Counted from the stretch's first letter, positions 42,913-53,407 are shown. The stretch: DNA of 64,000 bases from Oribacterium sinus (GCF_014202695.1 NZ_JACHHH010000006.1:62001-126000); one strand, 5' to 3'. Notes: generated by a model from the letters alone, not told the origin. Translations and numbers: made by a program.

Positions 42913-44118
42913 TTATTCGGCAGATACGTAAGCTCCGTCCTTGATAATGACAGCCTTAGGCTCCTTATCCACGTCTCCGGCCTCATTCCACTTCATGCCG
43001 GTACCGGTAAGTCCATCCAGGCTAATCTCTGTCATAGCCTTCTCCATTGCAGTACCTAAATCGGAAACACTCTGATCAGGAGTTAAGCCGGCCTTCTCTA
43101 CAGCTGCCTTAATAGCATATACTGCGTCATAAGCATCCGCTGCGAACTGAATCGGAGTCTCCTTATACTTTTCTTTGTAGTTCTTTACAAAGTTAACGGT
43201 TAAATCATCCTTTGCATCGGCAGCAAAGGGAGTTAAAAGCATCAGACCTTCTGCCAGAGAAACATCAAAGTTCTCCACGTTTAAGATACCGTCCATACCG
43301 TCACATCCGAAGAAGGTCGGCTTGAAGCCCATGGTATTGGCCTGAGTAAGTACTAAAGCAGCCTCACTGTAGTAGAAGGGTAAGAATACCAGCTCAGCAC
43401 CGGAATCCTTCATCTTCTGCAGCTGTGTGGAGAAGTCCTTGTTGGAATCAGCGGTAAACTGCTCATCCGCAACAACTTCCAATCCCTGCTTAGGCGCTTC
43501 TGCAACAAAGGAATCATGAATTCCGGAAGAATATACGTCAGAAGAATCATAAATAATTCCAATCTTCTTGCCTAAATTATGGCTTCCGATGTACTCTGCA
43601 GACTTTGTTCCCTGTGCAGGATCGGAAAAGCATACTCGGAATACATTCTTAGGAGCGGTAACCTCCACTGCGGATCCGGAGGGAGAAAGAAGAAACATAT
43701 TGTCCCCTTCCGCTTCCGTTCCTACTGCGATAGCAGGAGCACTTGTGGTCGGTCCTACAAGGAACTGCATTCCCCAGTCCTTTAAGCTGTTGTATGCATT
43801 GATAGCCTTTTCCTGATCATGCTCATCGTCAGCCTTCTTGTATTCAATCTGGTATCCGTTGATTCCGCCATTTGCGTTAATCTCATCAATAGCAATTTCC
43901 GCACCGTTTACTACGGCATTACCATATACTGCAGCGCCGCCGGTTAAAGGTCCCTGTCCTCCGATTTTCCAAGTTAATCCGCTCTTCTCGGCTCCGGAGC
44001 TTTCTGCATTTGCCTTAGATTCCGCTTCTGTAGCTTTCTTCTCTCCGCTTGCGCCTCCGCAGGCTACTAAAGATGCTGCCATTAATGCGGCCAAAACCAT
44101 AGATAATTGTTTTTTCAT
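42913..44118 (-). CDS. livK: Branched-chain amino acid ABC substrate-binding lipoprotein LivK
   Basis: A 401-residue periplasmic-binding-protein-like receptor. A signal peptide ends in LVACGG with lipobox Cys20, followed by an Ala/Glu/Ser-rich linker. IGGQGPLTGGAAVYGNAVVNGAEIAIDEINANGGINGY is the ligand-binding start of the family. It probably binds Leu/Ile/Val, but related proteins bind other amino acids. It is the first gene of the operon, with a near-perfect promoter upstream and a hairpin downstream. Confidence 0.94.
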   Translation of the reverse strand: MKKQLSMVLAALMAASLVACGGASGEKKATEAESKANAESSGAEKSGLTWKIGGQGPLTGGAAVYGNAVVNGAEIAIDEINANGGINGYQIEYKKADDEHDQEKAINAYNSLKDWGMQFLVGPTTSAPAIAVGTEAEGDNMFLLSPSGSAVEVTAPKNVFRVCFSDPAQGTKSAEYIGSHNLGKKIGIIYDSSDVYSSGIHDSFVAEAPKQGLEVVADEQFTADSNKDFSTQLQKMKDSGAELVFLPFYYSEAALVLTQANTMGFKPTFFGCDGMDGILNVENFDVSLAEGLMLLTPFAADAKDDLTVNFVKNYKEKYKETPIQFAADAYDAVYAIKAAVEKAGLTPDQSVSDLGTAMEKAMTEISLDGLTGTGMKWNEAGDVDKEPKAVIIKDGAYVSAE

Positions 44119-44160
44119 GTTAATCCTCCCTTATTTCACTATCAGTAAAATACTTTCCGT

Positions 44161-44189
44161 ATTATAGGGAGAAGTTCTTTTCTTGTCAA
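44161..44189 (-). promoter_or_regulatory. livK operon promoter
   Basis: On the minus strand perfect TTGACA (44184-44189), a 17-base spacer and perfect TATAAT (44161-44166). It lies about 40 bases upstream of the livK ATG. No operator was identified. Confidence 0.92.
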
Positions 44190-44212
44190 TTCTTTTTATA
44201 ACAATTTAACAT

Positions 44213-44250
44213 AAAAAAAGAGGTAGATATAACTAAAAGTAATACCTACC
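44213..44250 (-). terminator. gpsA terminator
   Basis: GAGGTAGATATAAC and GTAATACCTACC form an imperfect stem (44220-44250), followed on the minus strand by a TTTTTTT run (44213-44219). It starts 13 bases after the gpsA stop and separates it from livK. Confidence 0.88.
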
Positions 44251-44262
44251 ATGAATAATATA

Positions 44263-45267
44263 CTATGGGAAGCTAACTCCCGGACTTTCCGCCCGACTAT
44301 CCCTAAGCATAAGATCCATTACAGCCTGCTTCGGGTTCTTTCCCTCAAATAATACCCTGTTTACTTCATGGACTATGGGCAGGTCTACACCATACTTTGC
44401 GCCTAAAGCCAGAGCAGCCTTGGCTGCGTATACCCCTTCTACCACCTGTCCCACTTCCTTCATAGCTTCTTCATAGCTTAATCCTTCGCCAATCAAGAAG
44501 CCTGCCTTACGATTTCTGGAATGCTTGGAGGCACAGGTTACAATCAGATCGCCGATTCCGGAAAGCCCGGCAAAGGTCTCCAAATGCCCTCCCATAGCCT
44601 GTCCCAGCCTTGCAATCTCTGCTATACCTCTGGTAATCAGTGCAGCCTTGGTATTGTCTCCGTAGCCTAAACCGTCTGCAATTCCGGCCGCTAATGCAAT
44701 GACATTCTTTAATGCGGCACCGATTTCCACTCCCAGAACATCCTTATTGATATAAACGCGAAAGCTGTCAGATTGGAAAGTTTTTTGTATGGTTTTCGCA
44801 CAGCTTTCTTCTGCTGCAGCACATACAATAGTGGTAGGCAGGAAACGGGATACTTCCTCCGCATGGGAAGGGCCCGAAAGAACCGCCACAGGATTTTCCG
44901 GAAAAATCTCTTCCAATATCTGGGACATGGTCAGTAAGGTCTTTTCTTCTATCCCCTTGGATACCGTTAGAAGAATTTGATCTTTTTGAATATAGTCCTT
45001 TACCTGCTCTCCTACAGATCGGGTAAACAAAGAAGGCACCGCAAAAATGACCATTTCCTTATCCTTTAGTGCCCTTTCCAAAGAGGAGGTGATTTCGATA
45101 TCTTCAGCAAAACTTGTACCCGGAAGATTCTTCGGTTCTCGGGTTTTTTTCAGTTCTGCTTCCTCCTCTTTAGAATAGGTCCATAAGCTTAAGCTGTGAT
45201 TGTTTTTTCTTAGCGTTATGGCTAAGGCGGAACCCCAGGTTCCGATACCCAGAATAGCAATCTTCAT
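44263..45267 (-). CDS. gpsA: Glycerol-3-phosphate dehydrogenase (NAD(P)+)
   Basis: A 334-residue enzyme that makes sn-glycerol 3-phosphate for phospholipid synthesis. The NAD(P)-binding start is GIGTWGSALAITL; VSKGIE, SGPSHAEEV and NVIALAAGIADGLGYGDNTKAALITRG with the catalytic Lys are all present. It lies downstream of der and plsY, which uses its product, so the pair forms a lipid-synthesis unit. Confidence 0.96.
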   Translation of the reverse strand: MKIAILGIGTWGSALAITLRKNNHSLSLWTYSKEEEAELKKTREPKNLPGTSFAEDIEITSSLERALKDKEMVIFAVPSLFTRSVGEQVKDYIQKDQILLTVSKGIEEKTLLTMSQILEEIFPENPVAVLSGPSHAEEVSRFLPTTIVCAAAEESCAKTIQKTFQSDSFRVYINKDVLGVEIGAALKNVIALAAGIADGLGYGDNTKAALITRGIAEIARLGQAMGGHLETFAGLSGIGDLIVTCASKHSRNRKAGFLIGEGLSYEEAMKEVGQVVEGVYAAKAALALGAKYGVDLPIVHEVNRVLFEGKNPKQAVMDLMLRDSRAESPGVSFP

Positions 45268-45358
45268 GAAGACTCCTTTGTATGAAAATGAAATTTTATA
45301 TTGAGAAATCCTTATTCAAGAAAAAAACTTAATCTTACAAGTTACTCTTTCCGCTTTT

Positions 45359-46006
45359 CTATTTATTCTTGCCAAATTTATTTTCCGTACCATTCATTAA
45401 TCGTTTCATATTTTCCCTATGCTGAAACAAACAAAGTAAGGCCAAAAATAGACTTAATCCGCACATCGGCAGATAAATAGCTTCCGAAAACGGAAAAAGA
45501 ATTCCTGATTTTCCCATAAGAAGCACGGATAAAAAGAAGACAAAAACGGAAAGAACAGAGCCTAAGCTGACATATTTCGTTGTTAAAACAATCAGGATAA
45601 AAAAGCATAAAAGTTCCAGGGTATATAAGGGAGCCAAAGCAATCAACAAAGCACCGGTGCAAGCCACACCTTTACCTCCCTTTACCCCGGGGAGGATAGG
45701 GAAATTATGTCCCAGAATGGCTCCAATACCGGTAAGCATTAAAATCAAGGTTTTCTGATCTTCATTTGCCGGCTTCCAAAATAAAATCATCAGAAATATA
45801 GGAACCATACATTTCGCAATATCCATTAAAAGAACCGTGATGCCGGCTCTTTTCCCCAAGGTTCGTAAAACATTGGTACTTCCCGGATTGCCTGAGCCCT
45901 GATGATAAATATCTACTCCCTGAGATTTCGCATAGAGATACCCATTGGGTATATTTCCGAAAATATAGCCCAGGATAAAGCAAACACAAAGTTGAACTAT
46001 ACTCAT
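45359..46006 (-). CDS. plsY: Acyl-phosphate:glycerol-3-phosphate acyltransferase
   Basis: A 215-residue membrane acyltransferase that forms lysophosphatidic acid. Conserved loops GSGNPGSTNVLRTLGKRAG and GVKGGKGVAC, plus the FPILPG segment, match PlsY, and several transmembrane segments alternate with them. It ends 91 bases before gpsA with no clear terminator, and begins five bases after der. Confidence 0.95.
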   Translation of the reverse strand: MSIVQLCVCFILGYIFGNIPNGYLYAKSQGVDIYHQGSGNPGSTNVLRTLGKRAGITVLLMDIAKCMVPIFLMILFWKPANEDQKTLILMLTGIGAILGHNFPILPGVKGGKGVACTGALLIALAPLYTLELLCFFILIVLTTKYVSLGSVLSVFVFFLSVLLMGKSGILFPFSEAIYLPMCGLSLFLALLCLFQHRENMKRLMNGTENKFGKNK

Positions 46007-46011
46007 GACAA

Positions 46012-47334
46012 TTAATCTTCTCCTCTTTCCCGGATAATAAAGCGAATAGGGGTTCCTCTAAAGCCGAAATTTTCCCGAATTTGATTTTCAATATATCTGG
46101 TATAGGAAAAATGCATCAACTCCCTGTCATTAACAAAGATTACAAAGGTGGGAGGCGCAACGGAAGCCTGGGTAATATAGAAAAGCTTTAATCTCTTTCC
46201 CTTATCGGAGGGGGGCTGTTTCATGGCTGTTGCTCTTGCCAGAATTTCATTTAAAACACCGGTTTTAATCCGCATTACCTGATTGTCGTGAATCATATTC
46301 ACCAATTCATAAATCTTATGAATTCTCTGTCCGGTTTCCGCAGAAATAAAGAGATACTCCGCATAGTCCATGTAAGCAAATTTCTCTTTCAGTTGCTTTG
46401 TAAATTCCTGCATGGTTTTATCGTTCTTCTCCACCAAATCCCACTTATTAACGGCAATAATAACACCCTTTCCGGATTCATGGGCAATACCGGCAATGCG
46501 GGTATCCCCATCGGTAATTCCCTCTACGGCATCAATCAAAACTATACAAATATCAGCCCTGTCCACTGCGGCAACGGTTCGGATCACAGAATATCGCTCA
46601 ATATCTTCCGTTACCTTACCCTTTCTTCTCAGACCGGCGGTATCAATAAAGATATAGGGTGTACCGTTATAGGTCACTTCCGTATCAATAGCATCTCTGG
46701 TGGTGCCGGCTATATCCGATACAATGACACGATTTTCCCCTAAAAGCTTATTGGTTAAAGAGCTTTTTCCCACATTGGGCTTTCCGATAAGCGCAATTTT
46801 TAAGGTACCGTCCTCTTCCTCTTCCAGTCCCTCCTTCGGAAAATGCTTTACGACCTCATCCAGAAGATCACCAAGACCTAAGTGGTTGGCGGCGGATACC
46901 GGGAATGGCTCTCCCAGTCCCAGCTGGTAGAACTCATAAATATCATTACCATACTTTTTGATGCTATCCACCTTGTTTACACAAAGAACAATAGGCTTCT
47001 TGGAACGGCGAAGCATCTCCGCCACCTCATAATCCGCATCCACCACACCGGACTTCACATCGGTAACAAAAATAATCACATCCGCAGTTTCAATAGCCAA
47101 TTCCGCTTGAGAACGCATCTGCTTTAACAAGACATCATCGGAAATCGGCTCGATACCTCCGGTATCCACCATGGTAAAATAATAATTCAACCAGTTTCCC
47201 TCCGCATAAATACGGTCTCTGGTTACTCCCGGAGTATCCTGAACAATGGAAATCTGCTTTCCGGCAATCGTATTAAAAAGGGTGGACTTTCCCACATTCG
47301 GTCTTCCGACCACTGCTACTATAACTTTTCTCAA
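46012..47334 (-). CDS. der: GTPase Der (EngA)
   Basis: A 440-residue GTPase with two tandem G domains, [11 protein letters not shown] near residue 10 and [11 protein letters not shown] near residue 183, and a C-terminal KH-like domain. It acts in 50S assembly. The start is TTG at 47334 after GGGAGGGGCAAA. AT-rich sequence with a TAAAAT box upstream may be its promoter. plsY follows directly. Confidence 0.96.
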   Translation of the reverse strand: MRKVIVAVVGRPNVGKSTLFNTIAGKQISIVQDTPGVTRDRIYAEGNWLNYYFTMVDTGGIEPISDDVLLKQMRSQAELAIETADVIIFVTDVKSGVVDADYEVAEMLRRSKKPIVLCVNKVDSIKKYGNDIYEFYQLGLGEPFPVSAANHLGLGDLLDEVVKHFPKEGLEEEEDGTLKIALIGKPNVGKSSLTNKLLGENRVIVSDIAGTTRDAIDTEVTYNGTPYIFIDTAGLRRKGKVTEDIERYSVIRTVAAVDRADICIVLIDAVEGITDGDTRIAGIAHESGKGVIIAVNKWDLVEKNDKTMQEFTKQLKEKFAYMDYAEYLFISAETGQRIHKIYELVNMIHDNQVMRIKTGVLNEILARATAMKQPPSDKGKRLKLFYITQASVAPPTFVIFVNDRELMHFSYTRYIENQIRENFGFRGTPIRFIIRERGED

Positions 47335-47396
47335 TTTGCCCCTCCCATAAATTCCTACAACAAATGGAGATATTTTACCATTTTTTCTCCTATAAG

Positions 47397-47424
47397 AAAA
47401 GAGGAAAGGCCTAAGCCTCTCCTC
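47397..47424 (-). terminator. nifJ terminator
   Basis: GAGGAAAGGC (47401-47410) pairs with GCCTCTCCTC (47415-47424) with one mismatch, and TTTTCTTAT follows on the minus strand. A T-run is also present on the plus-strand side. It lies about 90 bases after the PFOR stop. Confidence 0.85.
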
Positions 47425-47516
47425 TTTTTATACTTCCTCTATGCCGTATACAATAAACAACATTTTATTTCCGGCAAGCTTCTTCGGCAAAAGCTAAAAT
47501 TCTTGCCTTCTGTACA

Positions 47517-50500
47517 TTAGTTATTGTACAGATCAACCATCTTCTTCAGCTTCTCATAACGCTCTCTAGCTTCCTGCTCGTTCTGCAGATCTAAAGCCTT
47601 TGCGCGCTCCGGATTCTTAAGGGAAAGAGATAAGTAACGAACTTCGCCCTTTAAGAATTCCTGATAAGATTCGAAGTTAGGCTCCTTGGAATTCAAGGTA
47701 AACTTCTTGTCTCCACCAAGTGGGTTGTAAATGAAGTTGTTCCAATATCCGGCCTCTACAGCCAGCTTCTCTTCTGTCTGTGCCTTAGCCATGCCCTTCT
47801 TAATACCATGGTTGATACATGGAGAATAAGCGATGATTAAGGATGGTCCCGGATAAGCCTCAGCCTCGGAAATTGCCTTAACAGTCTGGGCCATATCAGC
47901 ACCCATAGCAATATGTGCTACATATACATAGCCGTAGGACATAGCAATTCCTGCAAGATCCTTCTTCTTAGTCTCCTTACCGCCGGCAGCAAACTGTGCT
48001 ACTGCACCGGTAGGAGTAGCCTTGGAAGACTGTCCACCTGTGTTGGAGTAAACCTCGGTATCGAATACCATTACGTTGATGTCCTTACCGGAAGCAAGAA
48101 CGTGGTCAAGTCCACCGAAACCGATATCATAAGCCCAACCGTCTCCACCGAAGATCCACTGGCTCTTCTTGGAAAGGAAGTCTTTGTTCTTTAATAAATC
48201 TACAGCAACCGCATCTGTCTTACCGGACAATGCTGCCACTAACTTATCTGTAGCTGTTCCGTTTGTAGCACCGATGGAGAAGGTATCCAAATATTCCTTA
48301 GCTGCCTCTACAAGAGCGGCATCCTTATTTTCTTCTACAAGCTTCTCAACCTGCTTCTTTAATCTGTCACGGATAGCATTCTGTGCCAAAAGCATTCCGT
48401 ATCCAAACTCCGCATTATCCTCAAAGAGAGAGTTATCCCATGCAGGACCCTGTCCCTTAGCATTTACGGTGTAAGGAGTGGATGGAGAAGAGTTACCCCA
48501 GATAGAAGAACATCCGGTTGCGTTACTGATGTACATTCTCTCTCCGAAGAGCTGGGTAATTAACTTCGCATAAGGAGTCTCTCCACATCCGGGACATGCG
48601 CCGGAGAACTCGAAGAGTGGCTTCTTAAACTGAGATCCCTTAACGGTAGTCTCCTTAAACTTCGCAATAACTTCCTGCTTCTCAGGAAGCTCAACAGCGT
48701 AATCGAAGTACTTCTGGCGATCCAGGTTATCCTCGATTGGGGACATTACAAGAGCCTTCTCGCCCTTCATTCCGGGACAAACGTTTGCGCAGGATCCGCA
48801 ACCAACACAGTCTAATACGGAAACCTTAATACCGAACTTGTAGTTAGGCATTCCGTTCATAGCCTTCTGCTGATCTGCTTCCGGAGCCTTAGCTGCCTCA
48901 TCCTCGGTGTATGCAAATGCACGAATTGCTGCGTGAGGACATACATAAGAACAGAAGTTACACTGGATACAGTTATCAGGGTTCCATGCAGGAACGTTTA
49001 CGGCAATACCACGCTTCTCATAAGCAGCAGATCCTACAGGAGTAGAACCGTCTACATAATCAGCAAATGCGGAAACGGGAAGATTGTTTCCTTCCTGTGC
49101 GGAAACATAGTTCTGGATATTGTTTACGAAATCCAAAACATCCTTTCTTCCGGCCGTCTTGGTCTTGAACTCAAGTCCCTCATCGGCACAGTTGCTCCAT
49201 TCCTTCTTTACTTCTACTTCTTCGAAGGCATTTGCACCGGCATCGATAGCTGCCCAGTTCTTCTTTACAACGTCCTCACCCTTACGACCGTAGGTCTTCT
49301 GAGCGGCATCCTTCATTAACTTGTTAGCCTGCTCCTTAGGGATGATTCCGGTTAAAGTAAAGAATGCGGACTGAAGGATGGTGTTGATACGGGTTGGTCC
49401 CATTCCTGTCTCAATACCAATCTTAACACCGTTGATGATGTAGAACTTGATATTGTGGTCAGCCATATACTTCTTAACCTGTCCGGGGATGTGATTCTCC
49501 ACCTCATCCTTGGACCAAGTACAGTTCAATAAGAAGGTTCCGCCGTCTACAAGCTCCTGAACCATGTTGAACTTGGTCATGTAGGAAGGATTGTGACAAG
49601 CTACGAAGTTAGCTCTCTTAATCAGGTATGTGGACTTAATCGGCTGATCTCCAAAACGAAGGTGAGACATGGTAACACCGCCGGACTTCTTGGAGTCATA
49701 ATCAAAGTAAGCCTGTGCGTACTTATCTGTGTTATCTCCGATAATCTTGATGGAGTTCTTATTCGCACCAACAGTACCGTCTGCTCCCAGTCCCCAGAAC
49801 TTACAGTTTACAGTTCCCTTTGGAGTGGTAACGATGGATGGTCCTTCCTGTAAGGAAAGGTGAGTTACATCATCGTTGATACCGATGGTAAATCTCTTCT
49901 TATCGGTATTGTTGTATACAGCTACGATCTGTGCAGGAGTAGTATCCTTGGAACCTAAGCCGTAACGTCCGGAAAGAACGGTTACATTCTTAAACTCGCT
50001 GGTGGAAAGAGCAGCTACAACGTCTAAGTATAAAGGTTCACCGATAGATCCGGGCTCCTTTGTACGGTCCAATACGGAAATAGTCTTTACTGTCTTTGGA
50101 ATAGCCTTTAAGAAAGCGTCAACAGCAAATGGACGATACAGTCTAACCTTGATAAGTCCAAGCTTTCTGCCTTCCTTCTCAGCCAAATAATCGATGGTCT
50201 CTTCAATGGTCTCGTTTACAGAACCCATAGCAATAATTACGTGCTCTGCATCCGGAGCTCCATAGTAGTTAAAGAGCTGATAATTGGTTCCGATCTTCTT
50301 ATTAACCTTGTCCATGTACTCCTGAACGATAGCAGGAAGTGCATCATAATAAGGGTTGGAAGCCTCTCTTGCCTGGAAGAAAATATCAGGGTTCTGAGCG
50401 GAACCTCTCTCTACAGGGTGATTCGGGTTTAATGCGTTCTGACGGAATGCATCTACATACTCCCAATCCACCATATCCTTCAAGTCTTCGTAATCCCACT

Positions 50501-51053
50501 CTTCAATCTTCTGAATCTCATGGGAAGTACGGAATCCGTCAAAGAAGTTGATGAAAGGAATACGTCCCTTTAATGCTGCAAGGTGAGCTACAGGAGTTAA
50601 GTCCATAACTTCCTGAACGGAAGACTCACAAAGTAAAGCGGCACCGGTCTGACGACAAGCCATAACGTCGGAGTGATCACCGAAGATGGAAAGGGCGTGG
50701 CTGGCAACAGCTCTTGCAGAAACATCAAATACACCGGGAAGCTGCTCTCCGGCAACCTTATAAATATCAGGAATCATCAATAAAAGACCCTGAGATGCTG
50801 TAAATGTAGTAGTTAAAGCGCCGGCAGCTAAAGCACCATGCACAGCACCTGCAGCACCTGCCTCAGACTGCATCTCAGTAACCTGAACAGTCTCCCCTAA
50901 AATATTCTGTCTTCCCTCTGTTGCCCACTCATCCATATGCTCAGGCATAACGGAAGAAGGAGTAATTGGGAAAATCGCAGCGACCTCTGAGAACGCATAG
51001 GACGCATGAGCAGCAGCCTGATTACCGTCCATGGTCTTCATTTTTCTTGCCAT
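47517..51053 (-). CDS. nifJ: Pyruvate:ferredoxin (flavodoxin) oxidoreductase
   Basis: A 1178-residue single-chain PFOR, which oxidises pyruvate to acetyl-CoA and CO2 and reduces ferredoxin. Two [4Fe-4S] ferredoxin motifs, CIQCNFCSYVCPHA and CVGCGSCANVCPG, lie near residues 690 and 750. The thiamine diphosphate domain has GGDGWAYDIGFGGLDHV, and CPGCGETPYAKL precedes it; YSNTGGQ is also typical. Length fits the family. It has its own promoter and terminator. Reduced ferredoxin would be the main low-potential electron carrier in this organism. Confidence 0.97.
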   Translation of the reverse strand: MARKMKTMDGNQAAAHASYAFSEVAAIFPITPSSVMPEHMDEWATEGRQNILGETVQVTEMQSEAGAAGAVHGALAAGALTTTFTASQGLLLMIPDIYKVAGEQLPGVFDVSARAVASHALSIFGDHSDVMACRQTGAALLCESSVQEVMDLTPVAHLAALKGRIPFINFFDGFRTSHEIQKIEEWDYEDLKDMVDWEYVDAFRQNALNPNHPVERGSAQNPDIFFQAREASNPYYDALPAIVQEYMDKVNKKIGTNYQLFNYYGAPDAEHVIIAMGSVNETIEETIDYLAEKEGRKLGLIKVRLYRPFAVDAFLKAIPKTVKTISVLDRTKEPGSIGEPLYLDVVAALSTSEFKNVTVLSGRYGLGSKDTTPAQIVAVYNNTDKKRFTIGINDDVTHLSLQEGPSIVTTPKGTVNCKFWGLGADGTVGANKNSIKIIGDNTDKYAQAYFDYDSKKSGGVTMSHLRFGDQPIKSTYLIKRANFVACHNPSYMTKFNMVQELVDGGTFLLNCTWSKDEVENHIPGQVKKYMADHNIKFYIINGVKIGIETGMGPTRINTILQSAFFTLTGIIPKEQANKLMKDAAQKTYGRKGEDVVKKNWAAIDAGANAFEEVEVKKEWSNCADEGLEFKTKTAGRKDVLDFVNNIQNYVSAQEGNNLPVSAFADYVDGSTPVGSAAYEKRGIAVNVPAWNPDNCIQCNFCSYVCPHAAIRAFAYTEDEAAKAPEADQQKAMNGMPNYKFGIKVSVLDCVGCGSCANVCPGMKGEKALVMSPIEDNLDRQKYFDYAVELPEKQEVIAKFKETTVKGSQFKKPLFEFSGACPGCGETPYAKLITQLFGERMYISNATGCSSIWGNSSPSTPYTVNAKGQGPAWDNSLFEDNAEFGYGMLLAQNAIRDRLKKQVEKLVEENKDAALVEAAKEYLDTFSIGATNGTATDKLVAALSGKTDAVAVDLLKNKDFLSKKSQWIFGGDGWAYDIGFGGLDHVLASGKDINVMVFDTEVYSNTGGQSSKATPTGAVAQFAAGGKETKKKDLAGIAMSYGYVYVAHIAMGADMAQTVKAISEAEAYPGPSLIIAYSPCINHGIKKGMAKAQTEEKLAVEAGYWNNFIYNPLGGDKKFTLNSKEPNFESYQEFLKGEVRYLSLSLKNPERAKALDLQNEQEARERYEKLKKMVDLYNN

Positions 51054-51121
51054 AAGTTTCCTCCTAAACTGAAATAAACAAAACCTCTACCTTTCCCCTT
51101 TTAGGGAAATCATACAAGGGA

Positions 51122-51150
51122 ATACTAATCTATCCCCATGCTAAAATCAA
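51122..51150 (-). promoter_or_regulatory. Probable nifJ promoter
   Basis: On the minus strand TTGATT (51145-51150), a 17-base spacer and TAGTAT (51122-51127), about 70 bases before the PFOR ATG. A second -10-like TATGAT follows nearby, so the exact start is uncertain. The ATG follows AGGAGGAAACTT. Confidence 0.5.
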
Positions 51151-51202
51151 GGAAAACGCTTACCGTTTTTGATTTAGTACAATAGCTATTTTTTCGCTTT
51201 TT

Positions 51203-51256
51203 AAAGAAAAAAGCAGCCTTGAATTCCTTGACAATTGCCAAAAAATTCAAAGCTGC
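51203..51256 (-). terminator. Terminator of the VanW gene
   Basis: GCAGCCTTGAATT (51213-51225) and AATTCAAAGCTGC (51244-51256) form a 13-base-pair stem with one G-T pair, then TTTTTTCTTT follows on the minus strand. It begins nine bases after the gene's stop. Confidence 0.88.
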
Positions 51257-51264
51257 CGTAAACC

Positions 51265-53178
51265 TTAGGTTCCGGGACCGCCGGAAATAACATCCGCTTC
51301 CGTAGTGGGAACACTGTTATTCCCTACAGGTCCGTCATTGGAAACAACAGGATTCTCAGAAGTCTTTGTGGTACTCTGGGTTTTACTCTCCTGTGCCTTG
51401 GTCTCTGAAGCCTTACTTTCCGTGCTTGCCGCACTGCTTGCTGCCGTGCTTTCCGCTGCACTACTGCTTTCTACTGCATTTGCACTGTACTTCTTAGGAG
51501 TATGTCCCTTATAGCTGACATAATGATCTTTTACCTTCTCAGTCTTGCCGTCCTTAGTAATAATCTTATAGGCCTGCCATTCGGAACCGGCGGAACCGTT
51601 GCTCTCCTTACCCTGCTGTGGAGTAATTACCTGCACTGCCGGAACGGGAAGGTCTTTAATCTTCTCGGATTCCAATTCCCACTTCACTCCGCTGGGAAGT
51701 ACAGGAATTCCGTAGATCTGTACTGTAGCGGTTTGGTTGGAATACCAGGCACGAATACCGATGGCATGCTTGGAATCATTCACAAACTTAAAATCCGGTC
51801 CGGGCCAAGATACCGTAGCATCCGTACCCGGAGTTACATAGTTAGGGGCAAAGGTGTGGGATCTGCGATAGGTCGTGGTTAATCCGGAGCGGAATACCGC
51901 ATTGTATAGAGTGGAAGAAATCTGGCAGATTCCTCCTCCTACCTCTTCTACAACTTCTCCCTGATTATAAGCCGCAGCCGCCTTATAGCCCTTTTCTGCA
52001 GTTCTCTGCCCTACTACACCGTTAAAGGAAAACTCCTCTCCGGGCTGAAGAACAGTACCGTTTACCGCCTCTGCCGCAAGACGAACATTGGTATTTCTCA
52101 GTTCATTGGAAGTAGTTTTGGTGGTAAAGCTGGCAATAATCTTATACTGATCCTTAATGGATGCGGTGGATGCGGGAACCTTCTCTCCCTCAGTACTAAT
52201 CTCGGAGGAAAATTCTTTATTGTTCAGGGCGTTCAGAATATCCTGCGCGGTAGCATCCACATTAATGGCATAACCGTCCTTGCTGCCGCCAAATTCAAAT
52301 TCTCCGGTAGATTTATTGTACTTGGTAATGTCTCCATTTTTCGGAGCCATCTTCCAAACAATCGCAAGCTGATTCACATAGTCTTTAATTTTATCGCTAA
52401 AATCGGGAAGCTGCAGAATATAATCCGCCTGAATGGCAGTTGAACTTTCCGCAGTGGTTTCTTCCGCCTTTTTCTTCTTCTTTTTCTTCTCTGTGGAGCT
52501 CTCCTCCGTACTGCTTTCCGAAGCCTTCTCTTCCTGATACTTGGTATAAATCTGGTCTACAAAATCTGTAATGCTGTCGGATAAGATATCCGGAATTTCA
52601 TAGTCACTCTTATTGGGACGAATGGTTACATCGGAAAGGGTATTCTTAACCTTTACCACTTCCTCCGTTCCTTGATCATCAATACCGTCTTCGCTTTTAT
52701 TGTCTTCCGCCTTTGGAAATTCCGGCATGGAAAAATAATCAATATTAGGATTGGCGTTTTTTACCACAAGATGCCAAGTGTAAGATTTCTTCAAGACATC
52801 AATTACCTGCTCCTTGGTCATTCCCTTTAGATTTAAAAGCTCCGCTCCCGGTTTAAAGGCGGAATAATCCAAATACAAATCCTCATGAATTGCATTGGGA
52901 TCTATGTACTCCGTTTCCGTAGCAGTGGTCTCCGCTTCATGAAAAAAGCCGGCATTCCGGCTTAAAGCAAAGACTGCAGCTGCACTTCCGAACAGGGCTA
53001 CTGCGGCTATAATGATAGGAAGATGACCATTGTTCTTGGGGCGTCGTCCACCGCTTCTACCATTACTTCGTCCACTACGTGCCCCTTTATCGCCATAGCT
53101 GTACTGGGCACTTCTGCTTCTTGAACCACCCTTTGCTCTACTGATTCCTTGAGATAATCTTCTTTCGCTGGCTATCAT
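51265..53178 (-). CDS. VanW-family cell-envelope protein
   Basis: A 637-residue protein with a basic Ser/Arg/Gly-rich N-terminus and one membrane segment, then extracytoplasmic putative peptidoglycan-binding (PG_binding_4-like) repeats, and a VanW domain at about 400-535 (AEAVNGTVLQPGEEFSFN, GGGICQISSTLYNAVF). The tail is Ser/Ala/Glu-rich. VanW has no defined activity; its name comes from vancomycin-resistance clusters but no resistance genes are here. The ATG at 53178 (MIASERRLS) follows AAAGGATGG; the frame is open upstream to 53325, but a leuS terminator lies in that stretch. Confidence 0.88.
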   Translation of the reverse strand: MIASERRLSQGISRAKGGSRSRSAQYSYGDKGARSGRSNGRSGGRRPKNNGHLPIIIAAVALFGSAAAVFALSRNAGFFHEAETTATETEYIDPNAIHEDLYLDYSAFKPGAELLNLKGMTKEQVIDVLKKSYTWHLVVKNANPNIDYFSMPEFPKAEDNKSEDGIDDQGTEEVVKVKNTLSDVTIRPNKSDYEIPDILSDSITDFVDQIYTKYQEEKASESSTEESSTEKKKKKKKAEETTAESSTAIQADYILQLPDFSDKIKDYVNQLAIVWKMAPKNGDITKYNKSTGEFEFGGSKDGYAINVDATAQDILNALNNKEFSSEISTEGEKVPASTASIKDQYKIIASFTTKTTSNELRNTNVRLAAEAVNGTVLQPGEEFSFNGVVGQRTAEKGYKAAAAYNQGEVVEEVGGGICQISSTLYNAVFRSGLTTTYRRSHTFAPNYVTPGTDATVSWPGPDFKFVNDSKHAIGIRAWYSNQTATVQIYGIPVLPSGVKWELESEKIKDLPVPAVQVITPQQGKESNGSAGSEWQAYKIITKDGKTEKVKDHYVSYKGHTPKKYSANAVESSSAAESTAASSAASTESKASETKAQESKTQSTTKTSENPVVSNDGPVGNNSVPTTEADVISGGPGT

Positions 53179-53292
53179 ATTCCATCCTTTGTATATGTTT
53201 ATTAACTGATAATCCGGATAGGACAGGCTTTGCCTATACCATCGGCTCATAAGAAGATACCGCTCATTTTGCAGGCGATATTCTTCAAGAAT

Positions 53293-53319
53293 AAAAGGTG
53301 CTGAAACACAGCACCTTTT
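53293..53319 (-). terminator. leuS terminator
   Basis: AAAAGGTGCTG (53293-53303) and CAGCACCTTTT (53309-53319) pair perfectly over 11 bases with a five-base loop, and TTTTATT follows on the minus strand. It lies in the possible upstream extension of the VanW frame and therefore argues for the later VanW start at 53178. Confidence 0.85.
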
Positions 53320-53407
53320 TATCATACCATAATCTTTTCATTTGTATAGAAAAGAATCCTAAAAAAAATCTATAGGGCTTTACAAAAATGTAAGAAAAAT
53401 TCTTCTG

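Noticed and set aside
51265-53178. Vancomycin resistance determinant
   Set aside because: VanW domains are widespread in Clostridia without resistance; no vanHAX or vanRS genes are present.
51265-53325. VanW protein start at 53325
   Set aside because: The upstream part overlaps the leuS terminator; the ATG at 53178 has a ribosome binding site and fits the family better.
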